From Acinetobacter sp. ANC 3832 (GTDB lineage: Bacteria; Pseudomonadota; Gammaproteobacteria; Pseudomonadales; Moraxellaceae), in assembly GCF_002135415.1 (NCBI RefSeq), contig NZ_NEGJ01000004.1, positions 186,001 to 250,000 of the forward strand: a stretch of 64,000 nucleotides of DNA, given 5' to 3'. Position numbers and translations under genes: made by a program. Positions within the stretch are counted from its first letter, which is position 1. Each line of letters starts with the position of its first letter. The notes beneath the pieces are model-generated. The model saw nothing but the letters and a program-made list of their open reading frames with translations. It did not search any database and was not told where the DNA came from. Below, in pieces: positions 39,010-48,077 of this stretch.

Positions 39010-40170
39010 GTGTCTTTTCCAGCTGACTCAGTGGGTGTCGTTACCCCACAAAAGCTTCAATTTGAAGAACCTTTAGAGCTTGAATGTGGTCGCGTATTAC
39101 CACGATTCGAAATCATGATGGAAACTTATGGTGAACTCAATGCAGATCAATCCAATGCTATTTTGATTTGTCATGCGCTTTCAGGGCATCACCATGCAGC
39201 AGGTTATCATCATGAAGATGATAAAAAACCAGGTTGGTGGGATGCTTGTATTGGTCCTGGAAAAGCCATTGATACGTCTAAATTCTTTGTCGTTGCAATC
39301 AATAACATTGGTGGCTGTAGTGGTTCTACGGGTCCTACATCACCGAATCCAGAAAATGAAAATCGCCCTTATGGTCCAGACTTCCCTTTAGTGACTGTTC
39401 GTGACTGGGTAAAAACCCAAGCAATGTTATCTGATCGTTTGGGTATTGATATTTGGTATTCAGTGATTGGTGGTTCGCTTGGTGGAATGCAGGCTTTACA
39501 ATGGTCTGTCGATTATCCTGATCGTTTAAAAAACTGCGTGATTATTGCCAGCGCACCAAAACTTTCAGCGCAAAATATCGCCTTTAATGAGGTTGCTCGT
39601 CAATCGATTCTTTCCGATCCAGACTTCCACAATGGTCGCTATTTAGAACAGGACAGCTACCCTAAACGAGGACTGATTTTGGCACGCATGGTCGGTCATA
39701 TCACCTATCTGTCTGAAGAAGCGATGAAGCAAAAATTTGGTCGGGATTTAAAATCAGGCAAATTTATGTATGGTTTTGATGTGGAATTCCAAGTTGAAAG
39801 TTATTTGCGCTATCAAGGTGAACAATTCAGTCGTAACTTTGATGCCAATACCTATTTAATTATGACCAAAGCTTTGGACTATTTTGATCCTTCTCGTGAA
39901 TATGATTTGTCATTAACCAAAGCTATGTCGAATACAAAATGTCGCTTCTTAGTGGTGTCTTTTACTACAGACTGGCGATTTACCCCTGCTCGTTCGCAAG
40001 AAATTGTAGATTCACTAATTACCAGTCACAAGCCTGTAAGCTATATCGATATTGATGCAGAACAAGGACATGACTCATTTTTGTTCCCTATTCCGCTATA
40101 TGTAAAAACATTACGTGCATTTTTAGGTGGTCGTGAACACCTAGAAGCAACACCTAAGGAGGCAGTGTAA
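39010..40170 (+). CDS. metX: Homoserine O-acyltransferase, MetX fold
   Basis: 386 residues from the GTG at 39010 (MSFPADSVG start); the frame opens 51 bases earlier inside the leuA terminator, so the longer reading is unlikely. Alpha/beta-hydrolase fold acyltransferase that activates homoserine for methionine synthesis. The nucleophile is in [14 protein letters not shown] near residue 160, with [29 protein letters not shown], the Asp in SFTTDWRF and the His in [11 protein letters not shown]. MetX homologues use acetyl- or succinyl-CoA; the sequence alone does not settle which. metW overlaps its stop as TAATG. Confidence 0.94.
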   Translation: MSFPADSVGVVTPQKLQFEEPLELECGRVLPRFEIMMETYGELNADQSNAILICHALSGHHHAAGYHHEDDKKPGWWDACIGPGKAIDTSKFFVVAINNIGGCSGSTGPTSPNPENENRPYGPDFPLVTVRDWVKTQAMLSDRLGIDIWYSVIGGSLGGMQALQWSVDYPDRLKNCVIIASAPKLSAQNIAFNEVARQSILSDPDFHNGRYLEQDSYPKRGLILARMVGHITYLSEEAMKQKFGRDLKSGKFMYGFDVEFQVESYLRYQGEQFSRNFDANTYLIMTKALDYFDPSREYDLSLTKAMSNTKCRFLVVSFTTDWRFTPARSQEIVDSLITSHKPVSYIDIDAEQGHDSFLFPIPLYVKTLRAFLGGREHLEATPKEAV

Positions 40171-40763
40171 TGCGAATCGATCAACAACTCGCTGAAAAGT
40201 GGATTACAGCGGGTGCAAGCGTGCTGGATTTAGGCTGTGGCGATGGTGAATTATTGTCACAAATGAGCAAAAAACAGCAAATTCGTGCATATGGTTTAGA
40301 AATTGATCAAGAAAAGATTGCAATTGCGGTCAGTCGAGGGTTAAATATTATCCAACAAGACTTAAATCTCGGTTTGGGACGCTTTGCTGACCAGTCTTTT
40401 GACTATGTGGTTATGGCACAAGCTTTGCAAGCTGTAGATGCGCCTGACGTGCTTTTGCGCGATATGGTGCGTGTGGGGAAACAGGCAATTATTACCTTCC
40501 CAAATTTTGCGCATTGGAAGACTCGTTCTTTTCTTGCACTTAAAGGGAGAATGCCTGTTTCAGATGCTTTACCGTATATGTGGTACAATACGCCAAACAT
40601 CCACTTATGCACCTTTCGTGATTTCGAAGCATTGTGTGCAGAAAATCATATTCAAATTATTAATCGACTTGCTGTAAATGGGAACCAACAAGGGAGCTTA
40701 CTGAGTAAGACCATCCCAAATTTGTTCGGCGAAGTCGCTATTTATCGAGTGAGTGCTCTATGA
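40170..40763 (+). CDS. metW: Methionine biosynthesis protein MetW
   Basis: 197 residues. A SAM-methyltransferase-like fold with VLDLGCGDGELLS near residue 19, GLEIDQEKIAIAVSRG, and the characteristic FDYVVMAQALQAVDAPDVLLRD region. MetW is found with metX in many proteobacteria and is thought to be needed for full MetX activity; its enzymatic role is not settled. The start overlaps metX by one base and the end overlaps the next gene by four bases, so the three genes are one transcript. Confidence 0.94.
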   Translation: MRIDQQLAEKWITAGASVLDLGCGDGELLSQMSKKQQIRAYGLEIDQEKIAIAVSRGLNIIQQDLNLGLGRFADQSFDYVVMAQALQAVDAPDVLLRDMVRVGKQAIITFPNFAHWKTRSFLALKGRMPVSDALPYMWYNTPNIHLCTFRDFEALCAENHIQIINRLAVNGNQQGSLLSKTIPNLFGEVAIYRVSAL

Positions 40764-41353
40764 GAAAAATACTATTAGGCAGTACATTATTTTTTGGGCT
40801 GTTTAGTTTTCAAGCCCACGCGGATTATATTCCGCAACAGCAACAATCGACATCAGCTTTAGCAGCACAATATGCACATATGAATGTTGCAGATTTGCAA
40901 AAAGCGGCTAAATCAGGTCAAGCTGCGGCTCAATTCTATCTTGCGACTCGTTATCAATCTGGTACAGATGTGTCTAAAGATATGAAACAAGCTTTTACTT
41001 GGTTTAAAGCGGCTGCTGATCAAGGTATTTCATCTGCTCAACTCAATGTTGGACGCATGTATGCTGATGGTATTGGCATATCGAAAAATGAAAGCTCTGC
41101 ACGTCAATACTTTGAAAAAGCAGCCAGCCATGGTGATAATCGTGCTAGCTTTAACTTAGCTGTGATGGAAGAACAAAAGAAAAATTATATGGGTGCATAC
41201 CAATGGTATGAACTTTCTACCCGTGATGGCATGTTAGACAATAAAGTCATTAATATGTCTGAAACCAAGAAAACAGCTTTGGCTGCCAACTTAACCCCTG
41301 AACAAATTCGCACTGCACGTGATCGTGCTGACAAATGGATTCAAGCACAATAA
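40760..41353 (+). CDS. Secreted Sel1-like repeat protein
   Basis: 197 residues with a Sec signal peptide ending AHA near residue 21. Two to three Sel1-type TPR repeats follow (AQFYLATRYQSGTDVSKD, then SAQLNVGRMYADGIGISKN, then RASFNLAVMEEQ). Such repeats mediate protein contacts. Its ATG overlaps the metW stop by four bases (ATGA), placing a periplasmic scaffold-type protein in the methionine operon. No link to methionine is evident, so co-transcription may be accidental. Confidence 0.85.
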   Translation: MRKILLGSTLFFGLFSFQAHADYIPQQQQSTSALAAQYAHMNVADLQKAAKSGQAAAQFYLATRYQSGTDVSKDMKQAFTWFKAAADQGISSAQLNVGRMYADGIGISKNESSARQYFEKAASHGDNRASFNLAVMEEQKKNYMGAYQWYELSTRDGMLDNKVINMSETKKTALAANLTPEQIRTARDRADKWIQAQ

Positions 41354-41380
41354 GCTTGAGCATCATCTTAAATAAATTCT

Positions 41381-41405
41381 AAAAGCACCTTCGGGTGCTT
41401 TTTTA
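41381..41405 (+). terminator. Terminator after the metX-metW operon
   Basis: AAAAGCACC/GGTGCTTTT with a short TTCG-type loop, then T run. Confidence 0.88.
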
Positions 41406-41471
41406 TTAACGTCATTTCTGTCATGAAATCAGCTAAAATACCGACTATTATTCAAGGTCAAGGCTTTTACA

Positions 41472-42098
41472 ATGTCTGCACAAGATTGGTTATCTCAAGG
41501 AACTCTTGTTCTCGCAAGTAACAACAAAGGTAAAATTGCAGAATTTGAAAAAATGTTCGCTGAACTGAATTTACCTGTAGAAGTCGTTCCTCAAGGTCAA
41601 TTGAATATCGAAGATGCGATTGAAGATGGTTTAAGCTTTATAGAGAATGCGATTATCAAAGCTCGCCATGCTTCAAAAATATCTGGTAAGCCTGCAATTG
41701 CAGATGATTCAGGGATTTGTGTCCCAATATTAGGAGGTACACCTGGTATCTATTCTGCACGCTATGCAGGTGAGCATGGTGATGACTCAGCAAATAATGC
41801 AAAACTTTTAGAAAACTTAAAACCATTACGCAAAAATGGTGAAACGATCGAAGGCATGTTTGTATGTGTCTTAGCATTGGTTCAACATGCAGAAGACCCA
41901 CTTCCACAAATTTTTCAAGGCATTTGGAAGGGTGAAGTCTTAGAGCAAGCACGTGGTGAAAATGGCTTTGGCTATGATCCGCTCTTTTGGTTACCTGAAC
42001 TGAATATATCGAGTGCAGAAATATCAAAAGAAGACAAAAATAAAATCAGCCATCGTGGACAAGCGATGAAACTTTTTAAACAAAGCTTAGAAAAATAA
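41472..42098 (+). CDS. rdgB: XTP/dITP pyrophosphatase (HAM1 family)
   Basis: 208 residues. It hydrolyses non-canonical purine triphosphates (XTP, dITP, ITP) to monophosphates, protecting DNA. Blocks: LASNNKGKIAEFEKMF near residue 14, SFIENAIIKARHASKISGKPAIADDSGICV with the metal-binding Asp pair near 75, PGIYSARYAGEHGDD, the acidic GENGFGYDPLFW near 162 and the SHRGQAMKLF C-terminus. Normal length with no anomaly. A convergent AEC gene follows across a stem-loop. Confidence 0.95.
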   Translation: MSAQDWLSQGTLVLASNNKGKIAEFEKMFAELNLPVEVVPQGQLNIEDAIEDGLSFIENAIIKARHASKISGKPAIADDSGICVPILGGTPGIYSARYAGEHGDDSANNAKLLENLKPLRKNGETIEGMFVCVLALVQHAEDPLPQIFQGIWKGEVLEQARGENGFGYDPLFWLPELNISSAEISKEDKNKISHRGQAMKLFKQSLEK

Positions 42099-42105
42099 TC
42101 ATCAA

Positions 42106-42137
42106 GCATTACCTCTTCTAACAAAGAGAGGTAATGC
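42106..42137. terminator. Stem-loop between convergent rdgB and AEC transporter genes
   Basis: Perfect eleven-base arms GCATTACCTCT and AGAGGTAATGC around a ten-base loop. No T run on either side, so termination is only presumed. Confidence 0.45.
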
Positions 42138-42173
42138 ACATCTAGAAAACTTTCAAATGATTGACTTAAAAAA

Positions 42174-43055
42174 TTAAAAGATAATCAGCTTAATGATTAG
42201 CCCATATATGATACATATCACGCAACTCACAATCGTACCTGATGCGATATATTTAGCTGAAATTCCAGTTCCTTGATAATACGTTTCCAATGCCACAATA
42301 TTGGCTGCGGGCGGTAAACAAAATAATAAAAACATCACTCCAATATATTCATGGATATGTGGAATAGGTAAAAATTGATAAGCCACACCACACAATACGA
42401 TGCCACAGATTATTTTTAATAATGCAACTTGAGTACTTTCAATGAGATCATCCCAATGTACCCGAGTTTTACGTAGCCACATTCCCAATACGCACATGCC
42501 TGTAAAGCTCATGCCCCATTTTGCAGCGTCATAAATCTGATCAATCCAATGATGGTTTTCAAGATTTTGTAGATCAAAATATCGAAAAATAACAGAGAAG
42601 AACAGTGCAATAATAGGTGGGGATTGAAGCATTTTCTTGCAAATATCAAGCAGTGATTGTGGTTCTGAACTGACGGATGTTACTGCCCAACTGTTGCCAA
42701 AAATTGAACCACCAATATATAAAGCAATAATCGCGGAACTAATCTCTGAGCCGAATAAAGCAATAGCAATCGGAAAGCCTAACCATGCCATATTGGTATA
42801 ACTAAAACACAATGATCTCAAGCGATCTTTAAACATCGTTAAATAAATAAAGAACAAAATGAATGCAGAGCAAAAGCTAAATAGCATCAAGCTCAAGCTA
42901 CCTTCGCGGTAAAACACCATGTTGTAGATAATAACGACTGGAATAAATAAGCGCGCGAGCAAAGCGGAAAACAAGGTTTTTAGCTGATTTGAGAATGATG
43001 TAGAAGCAAGTATTAGCCCACAGATAAAAGACAACAGTGGTAATAGCAAAGCCAC
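42174..43055 (-). CDS. AEC-family (auxin efflux carrier-like) transporter
   Basis: 293 residues from a GTG start at 43055. About ten hydrophobic helices make a two-lobed BART-fold carrier, with the conserved proline/asparagine stretch CLPPAANIVALETYY near residue 248 and a middle hydrophilic break. Bacterial AEC members export or import small carboxylates or auxin-like compounds; the substrate cannot be told. It is convergent with rdgB and divergent from tatA across 161 bases. No partner gene nearby suggests a substrate. Confidence 0.82.
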   Translation of the reverse strand: MALLLPLLSFICGLILASTSFSNQLKTLFSALLARLFIPVVIIYNMVFYREGSLSLMLFSFCSAFILFFIYLTMFKDRLRSLCFSYTNMAWLGFPIAIALFGSEISSAIIALYIGGSIFGNSWAVTSVSSEPQSLLDICKKMLQSPPIIALFFSVIFRYFDLQNLENHHWIDQIYDAAKWGMSFTGMCVLGMWLRKTRVHWDDLIESTQVALLKIICGIVLCGVAYQFLPIPHIHEYIGVMFLLFCLPPAANIVALETYYQGTGISAKYIASGTIVSCVICIIYGLIIKLIIF

Positions 43056-43216
43056 AAGCTCACGTCCAAAATGGTATTGATTTTGAATGCTATCACGCCT
43101 CGCTAAGCTTTTCTTTAAAAAAGTCTAAGTCGATTGTCTTTAAATTGAAATCTCGATGTCACTCATTTGTCATACATAACTGTTGAGATAGCTGTTAAAT
43201 AATTGGAGTTAAAACT

Positions 43217-43444
43217 ATGGCTGGCTTATCAATTTGGCATGTTCTTATTTTTGCAATTGTCGTGATTTTATTGTTCGGCACGTCTAAGCTTAAAAACTTA
43301 GGTAAAGATGTCGGTGGTGCTGTTAAAGATTTCAAAAAATCGATAAAAGATGAAGAAGCGGCTGCAGCTGCATCATTAGGTGAAGCACGTACTTTAGAGC
43401 ATCAAACCACCAATACTGATGTGAACTCTACAGTAAAACACTAA
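43217..43444 (+). CDS. tatA: Twin-arginine translocase subunit TatA
   Basis: 75 residues. A single N-terminal helix ([17 protein letters not shown]), the hinge [21 protein letters not shown] and a charged tail, as in TatA. TatA oligomers form the export path for folded proteins. GGAG lies eight bases before the start. It leads tatABC, with tatB 18 bases downstream. Confidence 0.97.
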   Translation: MAGLSIWHVLIFAIVVILLFGTSKLKNLGKDVGGAVKDFKKSIKDEEAAAAASLGEARTLEHQTTNTDVNSTVKH

Positions 43445-43462
43445 GCTGGGAGACCATCAGTC

Positions 43463-43927
43463 ATGTTAGATATCGGATTTTCAGAGTTATTGGTTTTTGG
43501 GATTATTGCTTTACTGGTGTTAGGACCAGAGAAGTTACCCGAAGCTGCTCGCTTTGCTGCAAAATGGTATAGCAAATTCAAGCGTGCTATTAGCAGTGTT
43601 CAAAATGATATCGATCGTGAATTACGTCTGTCAGAATTCCGTGAAGAAATGCAACAAGAGATGCTCCGCATTCAAGAACTTGAACAAAAAATGCAGAGCC
43701 AAATGCAAGCATTACAACAACAATCATTACTGGCTGTAGAAAAAGAACAACATACAGCATCATCGCAAAATAAAAATTCTCCTGTCATTTATAATTTTAT
43801 GCATAGCACGGTTCCCTCTTTATACTTTTCTAAGATTTGGATGAAAAAGCATAATTGCTCTTATGAGCAACTGCATATTGTTCCATCTGAATCCAGAATC
43901 ATGCCTGAATTAAAGGTTGCTGTATGA
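43463..43927 (+). CDS. tatB: Twin-arginine translocase subunit TatB
   Basis: 154 residues. A short N-terminal helix (IGFSELLVFGIIALLVLGPEK), the GPEKLPEAARFAAKW amphipathic block, then a Gln-rich helix; TatB binds signal peptides together with TatC. It overlaps tatC by four bases (ATGA). The tail from ~105 is unusual in ending with a basic, aromatic segment, but this varies between species. Confidence 0.95.
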   Translation: MLDIGFSELLVFGIIALLVLGPEKLPEAARFAAKWYSKFKRAISSVQNDIDRELRLSEFREEMQQEMLRIQELEQKMQSQMQALQQQSLLAVEKEQHTASSQNKNSPVIYNFMHSTVPSLYFSKIWMKKHNCSYEQLHIVPSESRIMPELKVAV

Positions 43928-44706
43928 CAACATCGCTCACACCTCAAATTCACTCAGAAAGTAGTGAAACAAAAACAGCATTGCCAGAGATGCCGATTAC
44001 TCAGCATTTAGTGGTTTTAAGAAAGCATTTATTTAAAATTGTTGCGATCATCATTACCATATTTTTTTGCTTATTGCCCTTTGCTAATAAAACCTATTCA
44101 ACACTGTCTGAACCTTTACGTGCTCAACTGCCTGTAAATTCCACCATGATTGCAACGGATGTTACTGCAACATTTATGGCACCATTTAAGTTGAATTTTT
44201 TTATTGCTCTGATGCTGGCTATGCCTTTTATTATTTATCAAGTCTGGACATTTATTCGCCCTGCACTTTATGAAAAAGAAAAAAATCTAGCCTTCCCATT
44301 ATTATTTGGCAGTATCTTTCTCTTTTACTCAGGCATTGCCTTCGCTTATTTTGTAGCTTTGCCGTCTATTTTGCATTTCTTCATTAGCGTTTCACCTGAC
44401 ACTGTTGCGCCTATGACGGATATCAACAGTTACTTGGCTTTTTGTTTAAAACTGTTTTTAGTGTTTGGGGTAACCTTTGAAATTCCGATTATTACCTTGG
44501 TTTTGATTTTAGTCGGCTTAGTGACCACTAAAACCCTCGCAGAAAAAAGACGCTTTATTATTGTCGGATGTTTTTTCGTTGCCATGTTTATGACACCACC
44601 TGATGCTATTTCTATGATCATGTTGGCTGTCCCAATGTGGATGCTTTTTGAAATTGGTTTGTTATTTGGCAAAATCATTGAGAAAAGAAAAACCAAAGAA
44701 GCATAA
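43924..44706 (+). CDS. tatC: Twin-arginine translocase subunit TatC
   Basis: 260 residues with six membrane helices. Family features: MPITQHLVVLRKHLFKIV near residue 20 (the LxELRxR-type cytoplasmic N-terminus), APFKLNFFIALMLAMPFIIYQVW near 85, FVALPSILHFF and FGVTFEIPIITL. TatC is the receptor for twin-arginine signal peptides. The operon ends with a terminator. Confidence 0.97.
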   Translation: MTTSLTPQIHSESSETKTALPEMPITQHLVVLRKHLFKIVAIIITIFFCLLPFANKTYSTLSEPLRAQLPVNSTMIATDVTATFMAPFKLNFFIALMLAMPFIIYQVWTFIRPALYEKEKNLAFPLLFGSIFLFYSGIAFAYFVALPSILHFFISVSPDTVAPMTDINSYLAFCLKLFLVFGVTFEIPIITLVLILVGLVTTKTLAEKRRFIIVGCFFVAMFMTPPDAISMIMLAVPMWMLFEIGLLFGKIIEKRKTKEA

Positions 44707-44729
44707 AAACAATAATTTTTAGATACTCC

Positions 44730-44758
44730 TGCCGATTTTTAAAATCGGCTTTTTTTAT
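44730..44758. terminator. Terminator after tatC
   Basis: GCCGATTTT/AAAATCGGC with a two-base centre and a T7 run; it lies between tatC and the convergent NRDE gene and may serve both. Confidence 0.85.
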
Positions 44759-44760
44759 TC

Positions 44761-45546
44761 TCACGTAGAAGATAAAGAAATTGTTTCACTTTTTAAATCA
44801 CCTTCATGTTCACCCTGTTGGGTCTTTTCAATCCAATTAAATTCAGTATTACTCATTCTTAAAAAATTTGAACAACGTGTCCCATAAATTGGACTTTGAA
44901 TAAATGTTGAAGAAAGTAATTCTTCCATTTCGACATTAATACCTGTTTCAGGGAGCAATTCAGGGAGGATTTTGCGCTCATCTTCTAAAATACCCCAAAC
45001 CGTATGCTGAAGATCAATCTCAGATGTTGTCGCATGTTGCAACATCGGTAAAAATTCCTGAGTAAAGCGTTTACGCAAATGTTGTGTCTTCTGCCAATCA
45101 TCAGACATTAAACCATTCGATACGACGAATACGCCTTTTGGCAATACCTGTGGTGCCTCACCTCGATTACTCATATAAACAGCTTGGTTTTGATCACCTA
45201 TAAATAAATTAAAGCCTGCATAATCACATTGGATTTTTTCAAGCTCTTGTGCAAAACGAATTGGCATTTGTTCTGATTCAAGAAAATGTTGAATCAATTG
45301 ACCCCGTGATGTTGGATAGCTTTGTTGATCTGCACCATCTCGAAAATTGGTAACAATTGCCCATCTCCCTTGTGCTGTCACGCCCATCCACGTTCCACCT
45401 GACTGCAAATCTTGTCCTGCAATAATGGGGCTTTGTTCCCATATATGTAATTGCGATGCTGGACGGTGATAAAACTCATCACGGTTGGAAATTAAGCATA
45501 ATGAAACATCTTCTAAAACTTGCCATGCAAATGCCACAATACACAT
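44761..45546 (-). CDS. NRDE-family protein (TANGO2 homologue)
   Basis: 261 residues. The N-terminus MCIVAFAW with Cys2, followed by ISNRDEFYHRPASQLH (residues ~19-34), gives the NRDE signature; GGTWMGVTAQGRWAIVTNFRD follows. The family is the Ntn-hydrolase-like TANGO2/DUF833 group, where Cys2 could become an N-terminal nucleophile after Met removal. The cellular role in bacteria is unknown; human TANGO2 is linked to metabolism and haem/lipid handling. AAGGA lies eight bases upstream. Divergent from lgt. Confidence 0.88.
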   Translation of the reverse strand: MCIVAFAWQVLEDVSLCLISNRDEFYHRPASQLHIWEQSPIIAGQDLQSGGTWMGVTAQGRWAIVTNFRDGADQQSYPTSRGQLIQHFLESEQMPIRFAQELEKIQCDYAGFNLFIGDQNQAVYMSNRGEAPQVLPKGVFVVSNGLMSDDWQKTQHLRKRFTQEFLPMLQHATTSEIDLQHTVWGILEDERKILPELLPETGINVEMEELLSSTFIQSPIYGTRCSNFLRMSNTEFNWIEKTQQGEHEGDLKSETISLSST

Positions 45547-45638
45547 AAATGATATCCTTGAACTTTACACATTGAATGTACAACATTTTTCATATCTTTC
45601 AGCTAAAATCTGTGCAAAACGAAGATCAAGGAACAGGA

Positions 45639-46463
45639 ATGCTGACCTACCCGAATATTGACCCTGTTGCAGTCGCGCTGGGTCCTCTCCAAGTACATTG
45701 GTATGGACTGATGTACCTGCTTGCATTTTTGTGCGCATGGGGGCTTGCGACTTATCGTGCCAAGCAACGTAATAACTGGAATGCTGATATGGTTTCAGAC
45801 TTGGTATTCTATGGTGCCCTAGGTGTTGTACTGGGTGGTCGTATTGGTTATGTGCTGTTTTATGAGTTTGATAAGTTCATTGCAGATCCAATTTGGTTAT
45901 TCAAAGTCTGGACAGGTGGTATGAGCTTTCACGGCGGTTTCTTGGGCGTGATGGTTGCAATGTTGATCTGGTGTCATAAATATAAAAAAACGTGGTTTGA
46001 AACGCTTGATTTTATTGCACCCTGTGTTCCTACAGGATTGATGTTTGGTCGGATTGGTAACTTCATTGGCGGTGAGCTATATGGTCGCCAAGTGACGGAT
46101 CCTAACTTTGCTTTCGGGATGATTTTCCCAACCGATCCATTGCAATTGGTTCGTCATCCTTCTCAAATTTACCAAGCGCTTTGCGAAGGTTTATTATTAT
46201 TCCTTATTCTCTGGTTTTATAGTGCGAAGCCTCGCCCTCGTATGGCTGTTTCAGCTGTATTCTTGATGGGGTATGGCTGTGCTCGCTTCTTTATGGAGTT
46301 CTTCCGTGAGCCCGATGCAGACCAAGGCTATATCTTATTTGGTTGGATGACCAAAGGGCAAATGTTGTCTTTCCCAATGATTATGATTGGCTTATGGATG
46401 ATTTGGTATGCCTATCAAAAGAAAATATTTGATTGGGGTCCTCAAAAGAACACACCGAATTAA
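45639..46463 (+). CDS. lgt: Prolipoprotein diacylglyceryl transferase
   Basis: 274 residues from the ATG at 45639 with AAGGA six bases upstream; a longer frame starts at 45576 but adds a segment unlike Lgt. It transfers diacylglyceryl from phosphatidylglycerol to the lipobox cysteine. The seven-helix core has YGLMYLLAF near residue 20, GGRIGYVLFYE, MSFHGGFLGV with the essential His near 105, and the Lgt signature GRIGNFIGGELYGR near 145. Several lipoproteins in this window are its likely substrates. Confidence 0.97.
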   Translation: MLTYPNIDPVAVALGPLQVHWYGLMYLLAFLCAWGLATYRAKQRNNWNADMVSDLVFYGALGVVLGGRIGYVLFYEFDKFIADPIWLFKVWTGGMSFHGGFLGVMVAMLIWCHKYKKTWFETLDFIAPCVPTGLMFGRIGNFIGGELYGRQVTDPNFAFGMIFPTDPLQLVRHPSQIYQALCEGLLLFLILWFYSAKPRPRMAVSAVFLMGYGCARFFMEFFREPDADQGYILFGWMTKGQMLSFPMIMIGLWMIWYAYQKKIFDWGPQKNTPN

Positions 46464-46483
46464 GCCTATTCTTTGAAATAAAA

Positions 46484-46535
46484 AGCACTGTCTATTACTC
46501 ATTCTTTTGTGAAAAATAAGACAGTGCTGATCAAT
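46484..46535 (+). terminator. Stem-loop after lgt
   Basis: Perfect ten-base arms AGCACTGTCT (46484-46493) and AGACAGTGCT (46519-46528) with a 25-base loop, then a short T tract. Confidence 0.5.
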
Positions 46536-46648
46536 TTTCTTATAAATAATTATTTAATACTTTTTATTTTATTGAGAAAAAATGAAGCAGTGCTTCCTTT
46601 TTTCTCATATGTTAAAGTTCAATCAATCAGTTTTTATCTTAATAAACT

Positions 46649-47032
46649 ATGCTTGAATTTTGGTTTAACCCTCAAACATCACTTGTGAAGAAATTACTTA
46701 TTCTCAGTGTTATCGCAGTTACAACAGCAATCCTCTATAAAATTCAACCTTTAGCAGTTGATGCAATCCTCATGTTTTTCGGTACAGGAATCATCTTCTT
46801 GATCTGCCGTTATTGCAAAATACACTTTGCCGCAAAAAAACCAGCAGGTATGTTGTATCGATTATTGACGTGGATTCCAATTGCTATTGTTCTCGCGCTC
46901 ATTTTTAAGAATATGCAGGGCTCAGAAATTTTGATTCCAGGTGCTCAAGGCATTGGTTTTATGGCTTTAGCTGTGTGTCTATTCTCACCATTGTCTTTAA
47001 TGCATAAAAATGCCTCTAAGCAAGAGTCTTAA
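46649..47032 (+). CDS. Small four-helix membrane protein, tandem paralogue 1
   Basis: 127 residues, four hydrophobic segments (about 16-30, 34-52, 70-84, 96-115) and a short charged tail. The start MLEFWF matches MLDFWY of the next gene, and the fourth helix (GAQGIGFMALAVCLFS versus AIQCVGFTAIGLFMLS) aligns too, so the two are paralogues. No family recognised. Function unknown; probably inner membrane. The gene ends one base before the next starts. Located between lgt and thyA, in a stretch that looks inserted. Confidence 0.65.
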   Translation: MLEFWFNPQTSLVKKLLILSVIAVTTAILYKIQPLAVDAILMFFGTGIIFLICRYCKIHFAAKKPAGMLYRLLTWIPIAIVLALIFKNMQGSEILIPGAQGIGFMALAVCLFSPLSLMHKNASKQES

Positions 47033-47033
47033 C

Positions 47034-47405
47034 ATGTTAGATTTTTGGTATTCAGAAAAATGTACCCGAGAAATTAAACTAATGGCGTGCATCATTACCT
47101 GCGCCATTATTTACTTCTGTTCGAGCATTCAACAGCTTTCTCCGCTATTTACTGGCTTCTGTATTGCAATTGGCATCTGCATTCACTTACTTAGAAATAT
47201 AAGTTTTAAAATTTCAGCAGACAGTTCTTATGCACAAGGCTTTAAAATTTTATTCGCTATTCTGCCTATGGCTACCTTAATCTTTTTAATGACATTATTG
47301 CCCACTGAACATCAACTTTATCTCGCAATTCAATGTGTAGGTTTTACAGCGATCGGCTTGTTTATGCTGTCTATTTACGAAAATAGAGCCAAGCGATTTG
47401 AATAA
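47034..47405 (+). CDS. Small four-helix membrane protein, tandem paralogue 2
   Basis: 123 residues from the ATG at 47034, which best matches its paralogue; a longer frame begins at 47010 inside the upstream gene. Four hydrophobic segments (about 15-30, 36-52, 71-87, 94-113). Begins MLDFWYSEKCTREI and ends in a basic tail. It follows the related gene with one base between stop and start, so the pair is one transcript. Cys-rich in the first helices. No known domain. A terminator follows. Confidence 0.65.
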   Translation: MLDFWYSEKCTREIKLMACIITCAIIYFCSSIQQLSPLFTGFCIAIGICIHLLRNISFKISADSSYAQGFKILFAILPMATLIFLMTLLPTEHQLYLAIQCVGFTAIGLFMLSIYENRAKRFE

Positions 47406-47442
47406 AAAAGGCAACTATCTATATAAATAGTTGCCTTTTTTA
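47404..47442. terminator. Terminator after the membrane-protein pair
   Basis: AAAAAAGGCAACTAT/ATAGTTGCCTTTTTT with loop; flanked by A and T runs, and also placed to end the convergent amidase-like gene. Confidence 0.85.
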
Positions 47443-47537
47443 TCTCTCTTGTTTTATCCGTTCTAATTTTTACAGAAATAAAATCTAGCCTGTATAAAAA
47501 CTCTATTTTTCTTTTTATATTCTGAGTTTTATCTACA

Positions 47538-48065
47538 TTAGCTGTTTAAACGATAGTATTCATAGGTCACATTTGGATCTTTATAAACATCATAACTACG
47601 TTGTCTATAATCCGAAACCCATTGCGAGCCAGTAAAGCCAGCAATATGGCCATAACGATGGCGATAACTCTTGTTAATGATATAAATATCACCTTCTTGA
47701 GGATTATCAAAAGAGGGTTGAATTTGTTTATAGCCTATACTGGTTAATGTACCACCCCAATCAGAAGCTGCAATAGGATGATCTGAAAAGCGCGCACCTG
47801 CTGATTCTAATGCGATACGTACATACTTAGCACAACGATGTGCTGAGGTATTACGTGACATGCTAACGAGCTTTTGGGTAAATTTTTCAATGTTAATTAA
47901 ACTTTCTTCTTTAAAAGTTTCAGTTTTATTTTTAAAACTTTCTAAAGATTGGTTTCTTAAAAATTGTTCTGGTTGAAAGCTATTGTGTTGATTTCCCGAT
48001 TGAACTTGTATATGTACCGTGGGATTCACGTATTCATTCATATCTACATTATGGTCGTAAATCAT
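47538..48065 (-). CDS. Cysteine amidase-like (NlpC/CHAP-type) protein without signal peptide
   Basis: 175 residues from the ATG at 48065, with GAGG six bases upstream; a TTG at 48077 is the longer reading. The first ~70 residues are polar and have no signal peptide. Then RCAKYVRIALESAG (Cys78), DWGGTLTSIGY, PQEGDIYII, YGHIAGFTGSQWVSDYRQR (His140, Asp152) fit a papain-like peptidoglycan amidase fold. Such proteins, when unsignalled, are often type VI secretion effectors or endolysin-like enzymes; this is inference. No immunity gene is identified beside it. Confidence 0.6.
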   Translation of the reverse strand: MIYDHNVDMNEYVNPTVHIQVQSGNQHNSFQPEQFLRNQSLESFKNKTETFKEESLINIEKFTQKLVSMSRNTSAHRCAKYVRIALESAGARFSDHPIAASDWGGTLTSIGYKQIQPSFDNPQEGDIYIINKSYRHRYGHIAGFTGSQWVSDYRQRSYDVYKDPNVTYEYYRLNS

Positions 48066-48077
48066 GCTTATCCTCAA

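Noticed and set aside
38906..39010. SAM or homoserine-linked riboswitch upstream of metX
   Set aside because: The gap is only 104 bases and is mostly filled by the leuA terminator.
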